Source of the DNA: CAVPGP01 sp963718065
GTDB taxonomy: Bacteria; Actinomycetota; Thermoleophilia; Gaiellales; Gaiellaceae
Direction: 5' to 3'
Length of the DNA stretch: 64,000 nt
Assembly: GCA_963718065.1 (NCBI GenBank)
Contig: CAVQYE010000007.1
Coordinates: 124,001-188,000 of the forward strand
The notes below the pieces were generated by a model. The model saw only the letters and a list, made by a program, of their open reading frames with translations. It was not told where the DNA came from and ran no database searches. The position numbers and the translations under genes were made by a program. This document shows positions 16,708-25,824 of this stretch, piece by piece. Every line of letters begins with the position of its first letter. The first letter of the stretch is position 1.

Positions 16708-17591
16708 CTACTCGCCAGCTCAAGGTCACCGAGGAGCTGCACCTCGTGCTCGAGCTCGACGCCGAACTGCTCGTGAGCGCGGCGGCGCGCCTCGATCATC
16801 AGGGCGATCGCGTCGGCGGAGGTTGCGCCGCCCGCGTTCTCGATGAAGTTCGCGTGCATCGGGGAGATCATCGCGCCTCCGATCTGGTAGCGCTTCAACC
16901 CGCACGCCTCGAGCATGCGCCCGGCGCCGAGCTCATGGTCGGGATTCTTGAACACACTGCCGAAGGTTCGCTTGTTCGTCGGCTGGCTCGCCTTCCGCTC
17001 GGCGATCAGCTTGGCGACGAGCGCCTTGATCTCCGGCTCCGGCCGCGGTGCGAGCCGGAACTCGACCGCAGCGACGACCTGGCCGGATCGAAGGCTCGAG
17101 TGCCGGTACGTGAGCTCGAGCTCGGCCGCGGTTCGCCACGCAGCTCCGTCCGCGTCTACGACGAGCGCGCGCTCGAGGATCTGCGCCCAGTCGCCGCCGT
17201 ACGCGCCTGCGTTCATCTTCACGCCGCCGCCGGCGGTGCCCGGGATCGCGCACGCGAACTCGAACCCGCCGAGCCCGGCGGCGCGGGCGCGATGGAGGCA
17301 GACGGCGTTCGGCGCGCCGCCACCGGCGACCAGCAGGTCGCCTCTCGTCTCCGCGCTTGCAAGCTCGCCGGCGAGCTTCAGCACGAGAGCGTAGACGCCT
17401 GCGTCCGCCGGCAGGAGGTTAGAGCCGAGCCCGATCGTCTCGACGCCGACGTCGTCGGCCGCGGCCCAGCGCAGGAGCTCCTGCAGCTCGTCGAGCGACT
17501 CGGGACGCGCGAACCAGCGCGCGGGACCGCCGGTGCCGAGCGTGGTGAAGCGCGAGAGCGCGATGTTCTCCTCGAGGCGGGCCCGCGTCAT
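16704..17591 (-). CDS. murB: UDP-N-acetylmuramate dehydrogenase MurB
   Basis: FAD-dependent enzyme that reduces UDP-GlcNAc-enolpyruvate to UDP-MurNAc. Signatures: TLGTGGPARWFARP (FAD domain), IPGTAGGGVKMNAGAYG, YRHSSLR and SVFKNPDHELGAGRMLEACGLK. 295 residues, type II-like. The ATG at 17591 overlaps the end of murC by four bases. In the cytoplasmic lipid II pathway it acts just before MurC, and here it sits directly after it. Confidence 0.96.
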   Translation of the reverse strand: MTRARLEENIALSRFTTLGTGGPARWFARPESLDELQELLRWAAADDVGVETIGLGSNLLPADAGVYALVLKLAGELASAETRGDLLVAGGGAPNAVCLHRARAAGLGGFEFACAIPGTAGGGVKMNAGAYGGDWAQILERALVVDADGAAWRTAAELELTYRHSSLRSGQVVAAVEFRLAPRPEPEIKALVAKLIAERKASQPTNKRTFGSVFKNPDHELGAGRMLEACGLKRYQIGGAMISPMHANFIENAGGATSADAIALMIEARRRAHEQFGVELEHEVQLLGDLELASR

Positions 17592-18751
17592 GAGAGCGCA
17601 GCCTCGATCAGCTTCGGCGCGCGGTCGACGTCACCGGCGCCGATCGTCAGCACGATGTCCCCGGGCCGCGTGCGACCCACGACGTACCGCACCGCGTCCT
17701 CCAGATCCGGCATCCAGCCCGGGACCGCGCCCGCCTCGGCGGTTGCGTCGACGACGAGCTTGCCGGTCACTCCGTCGACCGGCTGCTCACGCGCCGCGTA
17801 GATCTCCGTCACAGCGACGTCGTCCGCCTGAGCCAGCGCCTGGCCGAGCTCCTGCGCGAGGTGGCGGGTGCGCGAGTAGAGGTGTGGCTGGAAGAGCACG
17901 CGCACGCGCCGGTCCGGCCAGCGCTCGCGGATCGCCGCGATCGTGGCGGCGACCTCGGTTGGATGATGGCCGTAGTCGTCGACGAGCGTCACCTCCCCCA
18001 GCTCGCGCACCTCGAAGCGTCGCACCGCGCCGCGGAACTCGCGCAGGGCGGGCTCGGCCTCGGCACGCGGCACTCCGGCGAGCTCGAGCGCCGCCAGCGC
18101 CGCACCCGCGTTCGACCGGTTGTGCTCGCCCGGCACCGCGAGCTCGAGGTCGGCCGGCGGCGCGTCGCGGACGACGTGCTCGAACCCGGCGAGCCAGCGC
18201 TCGAACTCCTCGCGGAGCTCCGCCTCGGACGCGTACTCGGCGTGATGGTCGAGCTCGAGATTCGTGACGACGGCGATCTGGCCGCGCAAGCCGAACGCCG
18301 AGCGGTCCGACTCGTCGCCCTCGACGACGAGCCAGCCCTCCCCCGCGCCCGCGTTGCCGCCGAGTTGCGGCACCTGCGCGCCGATCAGGAACGCCGGATC
18401 ACGCCCCGTCTCCTGCAGCACGAACGCGATCATCGCAGCCGTCGTTCCCTTGCCGTGCGTGCCGGCGACGACGATCGAGCGGCGGAGTGCGACGAGCTCG
18501 GCGAGCAGCTCGCCGCGCGGCTTTCCCGGAAAGCGATACGCGGACGAGACGACGACCTCCCAGCCGTCCGGTGCCTCCGGCTCAGCCGAGAGGCGGATCT
18601 CCGTCCCGGCGAGCCCTGCGAGGTACGGCGTCTCGACGCGGTCCCAGCCGCCGACCTCGGCGCCCCAGGCACGCGCCAACTGCGCGTAGGCCGAGAGCCC
18701 GGCGCCGCCGATCCCGACGAACCAGAGCCGTCTACCGGCGAGCGGTTGCAA
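17588..18751 (-). CDS. murC: UDP-N-acetylmuramate-L-alanine ligase MurC (short form)
   Basis: Adds L-Ala to UDP-MurNAc. Domain 1 begins LWFVGIGGAGLSAYAQLA. The ATP loop reads GTHGKGTT rather than the usual GTHGKTTT, resembling the GKG arrangement in folylpolyglutamate synthases. The central domain has VVEGDESDRS, ELDHHAEY and PGEHNRSN, and the C-terminal domain has VDDYGHHPTEV and FQPHLYSRT. At 387 residues it is shorter than typical MurC (about 450-490), with a compact N-terminal domain. Start TTG at 18751 lies inside the last codons of murG. A related alternative is murein-peptide ligase (Mpl), but the dcw position argues for MurC. Confidence 0.92.
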   Translation of the reverse strand: MQPLAGRRLWFVGIGGAGLSAYAQLARAWGAEVGGWDRVETPYLAGLAGTEIRLSAEPEAPDGWEVVVSSAYRFPGKPRGELLAELVALRRSIVVAGTHGKGTTAAMIAFVLQETGRDPAFLIGAQVPQLGGNAGAGEGWLVVEGDESDRSAFGLRGQIAVVTNLELDHHAEYASEAELREEFERWLAGFEHVVRDAPPADLELAVPGEHNRSNAGAALAALELAGVPRAEAEPALREFRGAVRRFEVRELGEVTLVDDYGHHPTEVAATIAAIRERWPDRRVRVLFQPHLYSRTRHLAQELGQALAQADDVAVTEIYAAREQPVDGVTGKLVVDATAEAGAVPGWMPDLEDAVRYVVGRTRPGDIVLTIGAGDVDRAPKLIEAALS

Positions 18752-19810
18752 GCCGGATCAGCTCCTCGGCCACGTCGTCGGCAGCGCGCGGCCGCGCCGC
18801 CTGCAGCATCGCCTCGCCCATCCGGCCGCAGGCGCGCCGGGTCGTCGAGCAGCGAGCGGACGAGCTCGGGGACGGTCGCGAGCTCCGTCTCGCGCACCAG
18901 CACGGCGCCGCCCGACCGCTGGAAGTGCTCGGCGTTCCTCGCCTGGTGGTCGCCGGTGGCGTGAGGATACGGAACGAGGATCGCGGGCTTCCCCGCTGCC
19001 GCCAGCTCCCAGACGGTGCCGCCGCTGCGCGCCACGACGAGGTCGGCGGCCGAGAGCGCGGCGCCGAAGTGATCGGTGTACGGCAACAGCTTGTAGTCGT
19101 CGCGCTTGACCCGTTCCCGCACCCAGCCGTAGTCGCGTTCCCCGGAGAGGTGCAGCACCGGCGGGCCGGACTCGCCGAATGTCTCGACCGCGAGCTCGTT
19201 CAGCGAGCGCGCGCCCGCGAGCGCTCCGTAGACGAGCAGCACCGGGCCGCTCTCCGGCAGCTCGAAGAGCCGCCGGGCTTCGTCTTTCGCCATCGCCCGT
19301 GAGCGCCGCGGGATCGGCCGGCCGACGACGCGGTACTTCGTCGTCGCTGCGTCCCGGCAGCGGATAGGCCAGCAGGACGCTCTTCGCGAACGGAAGTGCG
19401 AGGCGGTTCGCCAAGCCGAGATGGGCATCCGCCTCGGTCAGCGCTGCCGGGATGCGCTTCGTGGCGGCCGCGAGCACCATCGGCCCCGCGACGAAGCCGC
19501 CGCCGCCAAGGACGACGTCTGGCCGTCTGCGCGCCAGGATGCGGCGACAGGCAAACGGTGCCCGGCCCGCGAGGATCAGTGCCTTCAGCAGTGCCAGCGA
19601 CGGCCGCCGCGGGAAGCCGGTGACCCGGAACGTGTCGAGCTCGTAGCCCGCTTCAGGAACGAGCTGCGCTTCGACGCGATCCGGCGACCCGGCGAACGTC
19701 ACGCTCACGCCGCGTTCCTGCAGCGCCTCGGCCACTGCGAGCGACGGCAGCACGTGGCCGGCTGTTCCCCCGCTTGCGATCAGGCACCTGAGTCTCTCGT
19801 GCTGCTGCAT
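18732..19810 (-). CDS. murG: Lipid II-forming GlcNAc transferase MurG (two frameshifts)
   Basis: Peripheral membrane glycosyltransferase that converts lipid I to lipid II. It starts MQQHERLRCLIASGGTAGHVLPSLAVA with the glycine-rich acceptor loop, then VVLGGGGFVAGP. After an indel near 19350 it continues as KYRVVGRPIPRR, VVARSGGTVWELAAAGKPAILVPYPHA (the UDP-GlcNAc site) and ARNAEHF. A second indel near 18825 is needed to reach MGEAMLQAARPRAADDVAEEL and a TAG at 18732, which overlaps the murC start by about 20 bases. About 358 residues when corrected. Its first 158 bases overlap the annotated tail of ftsW. Confidence 0.92.
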
Positions 19811-20900
19811 GGTTGGTGGCGATGTTAAGGAGAACGCCGACGGCGGCGAGCGAGACCACGAGCGCCGAGCCGCCGTAGGAGACGAACGGCAGCGGAATCC
19901 CGGTCAGTGGCGCGAGGCCCATCACCGCGGCGAGGTTGATCGCAGCCTGGCCGCAGACGAGCACCGTCAGCCCGGCCGCGAGCCGCTTGCCGAACGGGTC
20001 CTTGCACTTGATGGCGATGCGCAGGCCGGCGTAGGCGAAGAGCGCGAACGCGGCGATCACTGCGGTGACGCCGACGAGGCCGAGCTCCTCGCCGATGATC
20101 GCGAAGATCATGTCCGTGTGCACCTCGGGCAGATAGAAGATCTTCTGGACGCCCTGGCCGAGGCCGACGCCGAAGAGCCCGCCTGAGCCCATGCCGATCA
20201 TCGCCTGCACGATCTGGAAGCCGGCACCCTGCGCGTCGTCCCACGGGTTCAGAAAGGCGAAGACGCGCGCGCGGCGATACGGCTCGAACCAGATCGCCAT
20301 CACGCCGAGTGAGGTCGCGATCGTGAACGCGGCCGCGAGGACGCTGACCGGCGTCCCCGTCACGAGCAGCATCCCGCCGAGCATCACGAACAGCGAGATC
20401 GTCGTCCCGAGGTCCGGCTCGGCCAGCAGCAGCAGCGCGAACACACCGGCGAGGAGCCCGATCGGCCGCGCGAGCTCCTTCAGCGTCTGTGGCGGCTTCC
20501 GGCGCGAGAGATACGCGGCAGCCCAGACGCAGAGCGCGAACTTGGCGAGCTCGGAGGGCTGGAACGCCGCCGGGCCGAACGAGATCCAGCGGCGGGCGCC
20601 GTTGACGGAGGTGCCGATCACGAGCACCGCGGCGAGGAGCCCCAGGCTCGCGAGCACGAGGCCCGGCGCGAGGTGCTTGAGCGCGCGAAAGTCCCATCGG
20701 GCGGCGAGCAGCATCGCGCCGACGCCGATCAGCGCGTAGATCCCCTGGCGCTTCAGGTAGTAGCTCGGGTCGTTGCCGCCGACCGCGGCCGCGGCGGAGG
20801 TGGCGCTGTAGACCATCACCAGCCCGAACGCGACGAGCGCCAGGGTGACGAGGATCAGCAGGCGCTGCTCGAGCTCGCCCTTCTTCCCGGTTTTCCTCAC
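19653..20900 (-). CDS. ftsW: Peptidoglycan glycosyltransferase FtsW (SEDS family)
   Basis: Polytopic enzyme that polymerises lipid II at the septum with its partner class B PBP (the ftsI gene here). About ten hydrophobic segments. SEDS motifs are visible: YLKRQGIYALIGVG, FQPSELAKFALCVW, LLLLAEPDLGTT, VHTDMIFAIIGEELGLVG and PLPFVSYGGSALVV. Start GTG at 20900 overlaps the murD stop (GTGA). The frame stays open for about 50 residues past the last helix (after LLNIATNHAAARETQ), a basic tail that overlaps murG by 158 bases. The tail may be genuine or may reflect a missing base before the true stop. Confidence 0.95.
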   Translation of the reverse strand: MRKTGKKGELEQRLLILVTLALVAFGLVMVYSATSAAAAVGGNDPSYYLKRQGIYALIGVGAMLLAARWDFRALKHLAPGLVLASLGLLAAVLVIGTSVNGARRWISFGPAAFQPSELAKFALCVWAAAYLSRRKPPQTLKELARPIGLLAGVFALLLLAEPDLGTTISLFVMLGGMLLVTGTPVSVLAAAFTIATSLGVMAIWFEPYRRARVFAFLNPWDDAQGAGFQIVQAMIGMGSGGLFGVGLGQGVQKIFYLPEVHTDMIFAIIGEELGLVGVTAVIAAFALFAYAGLRIAIKCKDPFGKRLAAGLTVLVCGQAAINLAAVMGLAPLTGIPLPFVSYGGSALVVSLAAVGVLLNIATNHAAARETQVPDRKRGNSRPRAAVARSGRGAAGTRRERDVRRVAGSRRSAARS

Positions 20901-22036
20901 CCGGAGAGGTTCGCCACCAGCCTCCTGAAGTCCTCGCCCCGCTCCTCGAAGTTCGAGTACTGGTCGTAGCTCGCGCAGGCCGGCGAAAGCAGGACGACCT
21001 CGCCCGCCTGCGCCTCCGCCGAGGCGAGCTCGACGGCCCGCTCGAGCGTCCCGGCGCGCACGGCGACGTCCCCCAGCGCCTCGGCGAGCTGGTCCGACGC
21101 CTCGCCGACGAGGAAGGCACGACGGACGTGCGGCGCGAGCGGCGCGAACGACTCGCCCTTGAGCGAGCCGCCGAGGATCACGAGCGCATCCGGGTACGCG
21201 GCCAGTCCTCGCAGCGTGGCGGCCACGTTGGTCGCCTTCGAGTCGTTGACGTAGCGCACACCGCTCACCTCGCCGACGGTCTCCAAGCGGTGCGGGACGC
21301 CCGGGAAGGTGCGCAGCGCCTCGGCGATCGCGTCGTCCTTGATCCCGGCGGCGCGTGCGGCCGCGGTGGCGGCGGCGGCGTTCTCGCGGTTGTGCTCGCC
21401 CGGGATCAGCGGCTCCGCCGGCAACGGGTCGTCGGCTGCGAACTCCCGCCCCGGGAGGCCAAAGCCACGCGGGACGACCGCGGCGTCCGCCCGCTCGTAG
21501 ATCCGGAGCTTCGCGTCGCGATAGGCGTCGAAGCTGCCGTGCCGGTCGAGATGGTCCGGCTCGAGGTTCAGGAGCACCGCGACCCGGCAGCGGAACTCGT
21601 GGATGTCCTCCAGCTGGAAGGAGGACAGCTCGCAGACGACCCAATCCGCCTGCTCGACCGCCGTCAGCGGGTTGCCGACGTTGCCCGCGACGGCCACGTC
21701 CCGACCGGCGGCGCGGAACATCGCGCCGAGGAGCTCCGTCGTCGTCGTCTTTCCGTTCGTCCCGGTGACGCCGACGATCGGCCGCTCCGGATGGAGCCGC
21801 CAGCCCAGCTCGACCTCCGACCAGACCGGAATCCCGAGCTCGCGCGCCGCGGCGACGAGCGGCCGCTCGCCCGGCACGCCTGGGCTCTTCACCAGCACGT
21901 CGATCCCGTCGAGAAGCGCCGGCTCGTCCTCGTTGCCGAGCGTCCGGTCGACGCGGACGACCTCCTCGCCGCGGCGCTCCAGCGCCTCGGCTGCGGCGAC
22001 GCCCGAACGCGCCAGGCCGTAGACGAGGTACCTCAA
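20897..22036 (-). CDS. murD: UDP-MurNAc-L-Ala:D-Glu ligase MurD
   Basis: Adds D-glutamate to UDP-MurNAc-L-Ala. The Rossmann-like N domain begins YLVYGLARSGVAAAEAL. The ATP loop is GVTGTNGKTTTTELL, followed by GNVGNPL, ELSSFQLE, NLEPDHLDRHGS and the C-terminal NDSKATNVAATLRGL. 379 residues is at the short end. The start is TTG at 22036, overlapping the mraY TGA (TTGA). A neighbouring Mur ligase with the same fold cannot be confused with it because of the SSFQLE and HLDRHG motifs specific to MurD. Confidence 0.95.
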   Translation of the reverse strand: MRYLVYGLARSGVAAAEALERRGEEVVRVDRTLGNEDEPALLDGIDVLVKSPGVPGERPLVAAARELGIPVWSEVELGWRLHPERPIVGVTGTNGKTTTTELLGAMFRAAGRDVAVAGNVGNPLTAVEQADWVVCELSSFQLEDIHEFRCRVAVLLNLEPDHLDRHGSFDAYRDAKLRIYERADAAVVPRGFGLPGREFAADDPLPAEPLIPGEHNRENAAAATAAARAAGIKDDAIAEALRTFPGVPHRLETVGEVSGVRYVNDSKATNVAATLRGLAAYPDALVILGGSLKGESFAPLAPHVRRAFLVGEASDQLAEALGDVAVRAGTLERAVELASAEAQAGEVVLLSPACASYDQYSNFEERGEDFRRLVANLSG

Positions 22037-23043
22037 TGCGGGACGGCGTAGTACTTGTAGAAGAGCGCGAAGCCGGCCGTGCACAGGATCGCAGTGATGA
22101 TCCAGAAGCGAACCATGATCTTCGTCCCCGACCAGGCCTTCATCTCGAAATGGTGGTGGATCGGCGCCATCAGAAACACGCGTCTTCCCAGGTACTTGAA
22201 CGTGAAGACCTGCAGGATCACCGACACCGCCTCGATCACGAAGATGCCCGCGATGAAGAGCAGCAGGACCTCGACCTTCATCATGATCGCCGCGCCCGCG
22301 ATCGCGCCGCCGAGGGCCATGGCACCGGTGTCGCCCATGAAGACCTCGGCCGGGAAGGCGTTGAACCAGAGGAAGCCAATCGCGGCGCCGATCAGACCCG
22401 CCGCGACGATGGCGATGTCGAGGCGCGTCTCGATGCGCTTTGTCGGGTCGACCGCGGAGCGCAGGTAGAACGTGACCGACATCGCCGCCACGGCGAAGAG
22501 CGCGATGATCGACGTCCCCGCGGCGAGCCCGTCGATGCCGTCGGTCAGGTTCACGCCGTTGGCGCAGCCGGCGATGATCAGGAAGAGCAGCACGTACCAG
22601 AAGTACGAGAGCGGCAGCCAGTAGTTGACGACCGGGATGTAGACGTCGTGGCGCAGCTCCTGGTGGTGGGTCGCGATCCCGACGCCGACGGTCGTCAGCG
22701 CGAGCAGCAGCAGCTTCCAGCGGCCCGAGAGGCCAAGCGAGCGCTGGTGCGTGAGCTTGATGAAGTCGTCGATGAACCCGATCGCCCCGCACGCGATCGC
22801 TGTGAACGCGACCGTCAGCGCGGGCAGCGTGCGGAAGGTCAGCGGCAGGAACGCGATCAGCGCCGCCAGCAGGATCAGGACGCCGCCGGCGGTCGGCGTG
22901 CCCTGCTTGGTGGCGTGATGCGCCGGCATCTCCGCGCGGATCTGCTGGCCGTACTCCCTGCGGCGCAGGAAGCTGATGAACCGAGGGCCGATGACGATCG
23001 TGACCACCATCCCGATCAGCCCGGCTAGCAGGACTCTCGCCAT
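22033..23043 (-). CDS. mraY: Phospho-MurNAc-pentapeptide transferase MraY
   Basis: Ten-helix membrane enzyme making lipid I from UDP-MurNAc-pentapeptide and undecaprenyl phosphate. Diagnostic motifs: GTPTAGGVLIL, FIDDFIKL (catalytic Asp pair), NLTDGIDGLAAG, FMGDTGAMALGG and APIHHHFEMKAWS. 336 residues. The start at ATG 23043 follows a 160-base spacer after murF, the widest gap in this tightly packed series. It ends by overlapping murD. Confidence 0.97.
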   Translation of the reverse strand: MARVLLAGLIGMVVTIVIGPRFISFLRRREYGQQIRAEMPAHHATKQGTPTAGGVLILLAALIAFLPLTFRTLPALTVAFTAIACGAIGFIDDFIKLTHQRSLGLSGRWKLLLLALTTVGVGIATHHQELRHDVYIPVVNYWLPLSYFWYVLLFLIIAGCANGVNLTDGIDGLAAGTSIIALFAVAAMSVTFYLRSAVDPTKRIETRLDIAIVAAGLIGAAIGFLWFNAFPAEVFMGDTGAMALGGAIAGAAIMMKVEVLLLFIAGIFVIEAVSVILQVFTFKYLGRRVFLMAPIHHHFEMKAWSGTKIMVRFWIITAILCTAGFALFYKYYAVPH

Positions 23044-23049
23044 TAGTGG

Positions 23050-23203
23050 CTGCCCCGGTCCCGTTTTTGAGTCTCCGGGTCGCGAGCACCAAGCGCTGCA
23101 AGGACGCAGGGAGTGCCGATAGCGGTTCCTATCGGTGCGACCGAGGACGCGGCAGCGCGCAGCGTGATCGCGGGCCGGAGGCCGAAGGGCGGGGCCGGGG
23201 CAG
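23050..23203. other. Nested inverted repeats in the murF-mraY spacer
   Basis: CTGCCCCGG at 23050-23058 is inverted as CCGGGGCAG at 23195-23203, which directly follows the murF stop. Inside, CCGATAG (23116-23122) and CTATCGG (23129-23135) form a perfect 7-bp hairpin with a six-base loop. The surrounding genes mostly overlap, so a structured 160-base spacer stands out. It could be a transcript-processing or attenuation element or a protein-binding site; no promoter or ribosome-binding site of note was seen. Confidence 0.5.
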
Positions 23204-24462
23204 TCACTGTTGCGTTAGGTTCGCCGCGATTGCCTCGAGTCCCATCGAGCGGGAGCCTTTCACGAGCACGACGTCGCCCGGCCGGAGGACCTCTCGCACG
23301 GCCGCGATTCCCTCGTCGAGCGTCGGCGCCCAATGGGACGGGATGCCGGCCGCGCCCTCGACGTAGCCGCGCGCGAGCTCGCCGATCGCAACGAGCTCGT
23401 GGACGCCGAGCTCGCGGGCCGTCTCGCCGATCTCCCGGTGGTACGCAGGCCCGCCGGGGCCGAGCTCGGCCATGTCGCCGAGCACGGCGACGCGCCGGCT
23501 CCCGTTGCCGCGCTGGGCCGAGAGATCGGCGAGGTGGGCAAGCGCGGCGCGCATCGAGACCGGGTTCGCGTTGTAGCAGTCGTTGATCAGGACGCCCCCG
23601 CCCGGGAGCTCGAGCTCCTCGCCGCGGAGTGACGAGAGGTCGACGTGCAGCTCGCCGTCCTCGATCCGCAGGCCGAGCGCGTCCACGGCGTAGAGCGCGG
23701 CGAGGAGGTTCTCCTGGTGGTACGGCGCCGAGAGATTCGTCTGCAGCCGGATCGTCCGCCCGCCGACGTGGAAGACGCCGGGCTCCTCGACGGTGCCGAA
23801 GCGGCGCACCTGCACGTCGTCACGAACGAGATAGGGATCGAGCAGCGGGTCGTCCGGCACGATCGCGATGCCGCCGGGCGGCAAGGCGTCGAGGATCTCG
23901 GCCTTCGCGCGCGGCGACGTTCTCGATCGTCTCGACGAGCTCCAGGTGGACCGGGCCGACGTTCGTGATCACCGCGATGTCGGGCGGCGCGATCTCGTGC
24001 GAGATACGCGATCTGGCCGAGCCCGCGCATCGCCAGTTCGCTGATGCAGATCTCCGTGTCGTGCTCGATGCGGCACAGCGTCAGGGGCACGCCGAGCTCC
24101 TGGTTGAAGTTCCCCTCGTTCGCGATCGTCCGCGCGTGCGGTGCGCAGAGCGCGGCGAGGATGTCCTTCGTCGAGGTCTTGCCGGTCGAGCCGGTGATGC
24201 CGACGACCCGGCCGCCCCAGCGCGAGCGGACGCGTCCGGCCCAGCCACGCGAGCGCCTCGTGCGCATCGCGCGGCACGAGCACGGCGACGGCGCCGCGGG
24301 CGAATGCGTGCTTGACGAAGTCGCGCCCGCTCGAGACGGCGACGAACAGGTCGCCCTCCTCGACGCGGCGCGAGTCGATCTTGACGCCGGTCACCTCGTC
24401 GGCCCAGGGCTCCTTCGGACCTCGCCCAGCGGGTCCAGCTCCGCGATCGCGATCGGGATCAC
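23204..24462 (-). CDS. murF: UDP-MurNAc-tripeptide:D-Ala-D-Ala ligase MurF (about four frameshifts)
   Basis: Adds D-Ala-D-Ala to the UDP-MurNAc-tripeptide. The start is GTG at 24462, overlapping the murE stop. Pieces in order: VTGVKIDSRRVEEGDLFVAV, VVGITGSTGKTSTKDIL (ATP loop), NEGNFNQELGVPLTL, ELAMRGLGQIAYLA, then IAVITNVGPVHLEL and, in the final frame, INDCYNANPVSMRAAL and VLVKGSRSMGLE. Indels are needed near 24420, 24240, 24005 and 23910. Apart from these the protein is fully conserved, so sequence error is likely. About 418 residues when corrected. Confidence 0.92.
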
Positions 24463-25814
24463 GCCGGCGCTCCCAGCCGTCGCAGCACGTCGCGCGCCAC
24501 GACTCTGTCGTCGAAGGGATGGACGACACCGGCGATCTCCTGGCCCTGCTCGTGGCCCTTGCCGGCGATCACGACGACGTCGCCCTCGCCGGCTCCGGCG
24601 AGCGCGCTCTCGATCGCCGCGCGGCGGTCGGGCTCGACCTCGAGTTCCGGTGCACCGGCGAGCACCTCGTCGATAATCGCCCGCGGATCCTCGGAGCGGG
24701 GGTTGTCGGAGGTGAGGATCGCGCGATCGGCGAGCTCGATGGCGATCTTCCCCATCAGTGGGCGCTTGCCCCGGTCGCGGTCGCCGCCGCAGCCGAAGAC
24801 GCAGATCAGGCGCCCGGGGGCCAGCTCCCGCGCCGCCCGGAGGACGTTCTCGAGCGAGCCGGGCTTGTGGGCGTAGTCGACGAGCACCGTGAACGGCTGT
24901 CCCTCGTCGACCTCCTCGAAGCGACCCGGAACGCCGTCGACCGACTCGAGGCCTCGCACGATCGCGTCGTCGTCGATCCCGAGCGCGCGGGCGACCGCGG
25001 CGGCGACGTGCGCGTTGGCGCGGTTGAAGGCGCCGCGCAGCCGCAGCTCCGCGTCGAGCGGCGCCGACGGATCGACGAGGATCGCGTGCGGCAACTCGGC
25101 GGCAAGCCGGCGGCCGTAGTCGTCACCGACGCTGACGACGGCGTCGTCCGCCTGGTCGAAGAGCCGCCGCTTGGCCGCGTAGTACTCCTCCATCGTGCCG
25201 TGGAAATCGAGGTGATCCTGGCTCAGGTTCGTGAACGCGAGCACCGCGAAGCGCGTGCCGTCGAGGCGCCCCTTCACCTGGGCGATTGACGTCGCCTCCA
25301 TCGCGACGGTCGTGTTGCCGGCATCGAGCATCGCGCGGAAGAGCCGCTGCAGGTCGATCGCCTCCGGTGTGTTCAGGTCAGCCGGAAGCCGTTCGCCGCC
25401 GACGCGGCGTTCGAGGTTCGTCAAGAGGCCCGGCCGCCGCCCCGCAGCTTCGAGGATCGCGTGCAGCAAGTACGTCGTCGTCGTCTTGCCCGCCGTGCCC
25501 GTCACCGCCGCGACGTCGAGCTCTCGCGTCGGCGCGCCGAAGAACTCGACCGCTGCGAGCGGCATGGCGTGCCGTGCATCCGCGACCTGCAGCTGCGGCA
25601 CCGCGACGGGCAGCTCCCGCTCCACGACCAGGGCCACGGCGCCGTGCTCGACGGCTTGTGCGGCCAGGTCGTGCCCGTCGGCACGGCTCCCGGGCACGCA
25701 GAAGAAGAGGGTGCCGGGGCCGACGCGGCGTGTGTCGTAGGCGAGGTCGGCGATCTCGACCGGTTCGCCCGGGTCACGCGCGGAAATCGCGGCCGCGAGG
25801 CGCTCCAGTTTCAT
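24459..25814 (-). CDS. murE: UDP-MurNAc-L-Ala-D-Glu:meso-diaminopimelate ligase MurE
   Basis: Adds the third stem residue. The ATP loop reads GTAGKTTTTYLL, followed by EATSIAQVKGRLDG and NLSQDHLDFHGTMEEYY. The amino-acid specificity motif is DNPRSEDP, the form found in meso-diaminopimelate-adding enzymes (lysine-adding ones lack this Arg). This predicts A1-gamma-type DAP peptidoglycan. 451 residues from the ATG at 25814; the longer frame upstream adds a Ser/Arg-rich extension overlapping ftsI and is rejected. It follows ftsI by 10 bases. Confidence 0.96.
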   Translation of the reverse strand: MKLERLAAAISARDPGEPVEIADLAYDTRRVGPGTLFFCVPGSRADGHDLAAQAVEHGAVALVVERELPVAVPQLQVADARHAMPLAAVEFFGAPTRELDVAAVTGTAGKTTTTYLLHAILEAAGRRPGLLTNLERRVGGERLPADLNTPEAIDLQRLFRAMLDAGNTTVAMEATSIAQVKGRLDGTRFAVLAFTNLSQDHLDFHGTMEEYYAAKRRLFDQADDAVVSVGDDYGRRLAAELPHAILVDPSAPLDAELRLRGAFNRANAHVAAAVARALGIDDDAIVRGLESVDGVPGRFEEVDEGQPFTVLVDYAHKPGSLENVLRAARELAPGRLICVFGCGGDRDRGKRPLMGKIAIELADRAILTSDNPRSEDPRAIIDEVLAGAPELEVEPDRRAAIESALAGAGEGDVVVIAGKGHEQGQEIAGVVHPFDDRVVARDVLRRLGAPA

Positions 25815-25824
25815 CGCGGGAACG

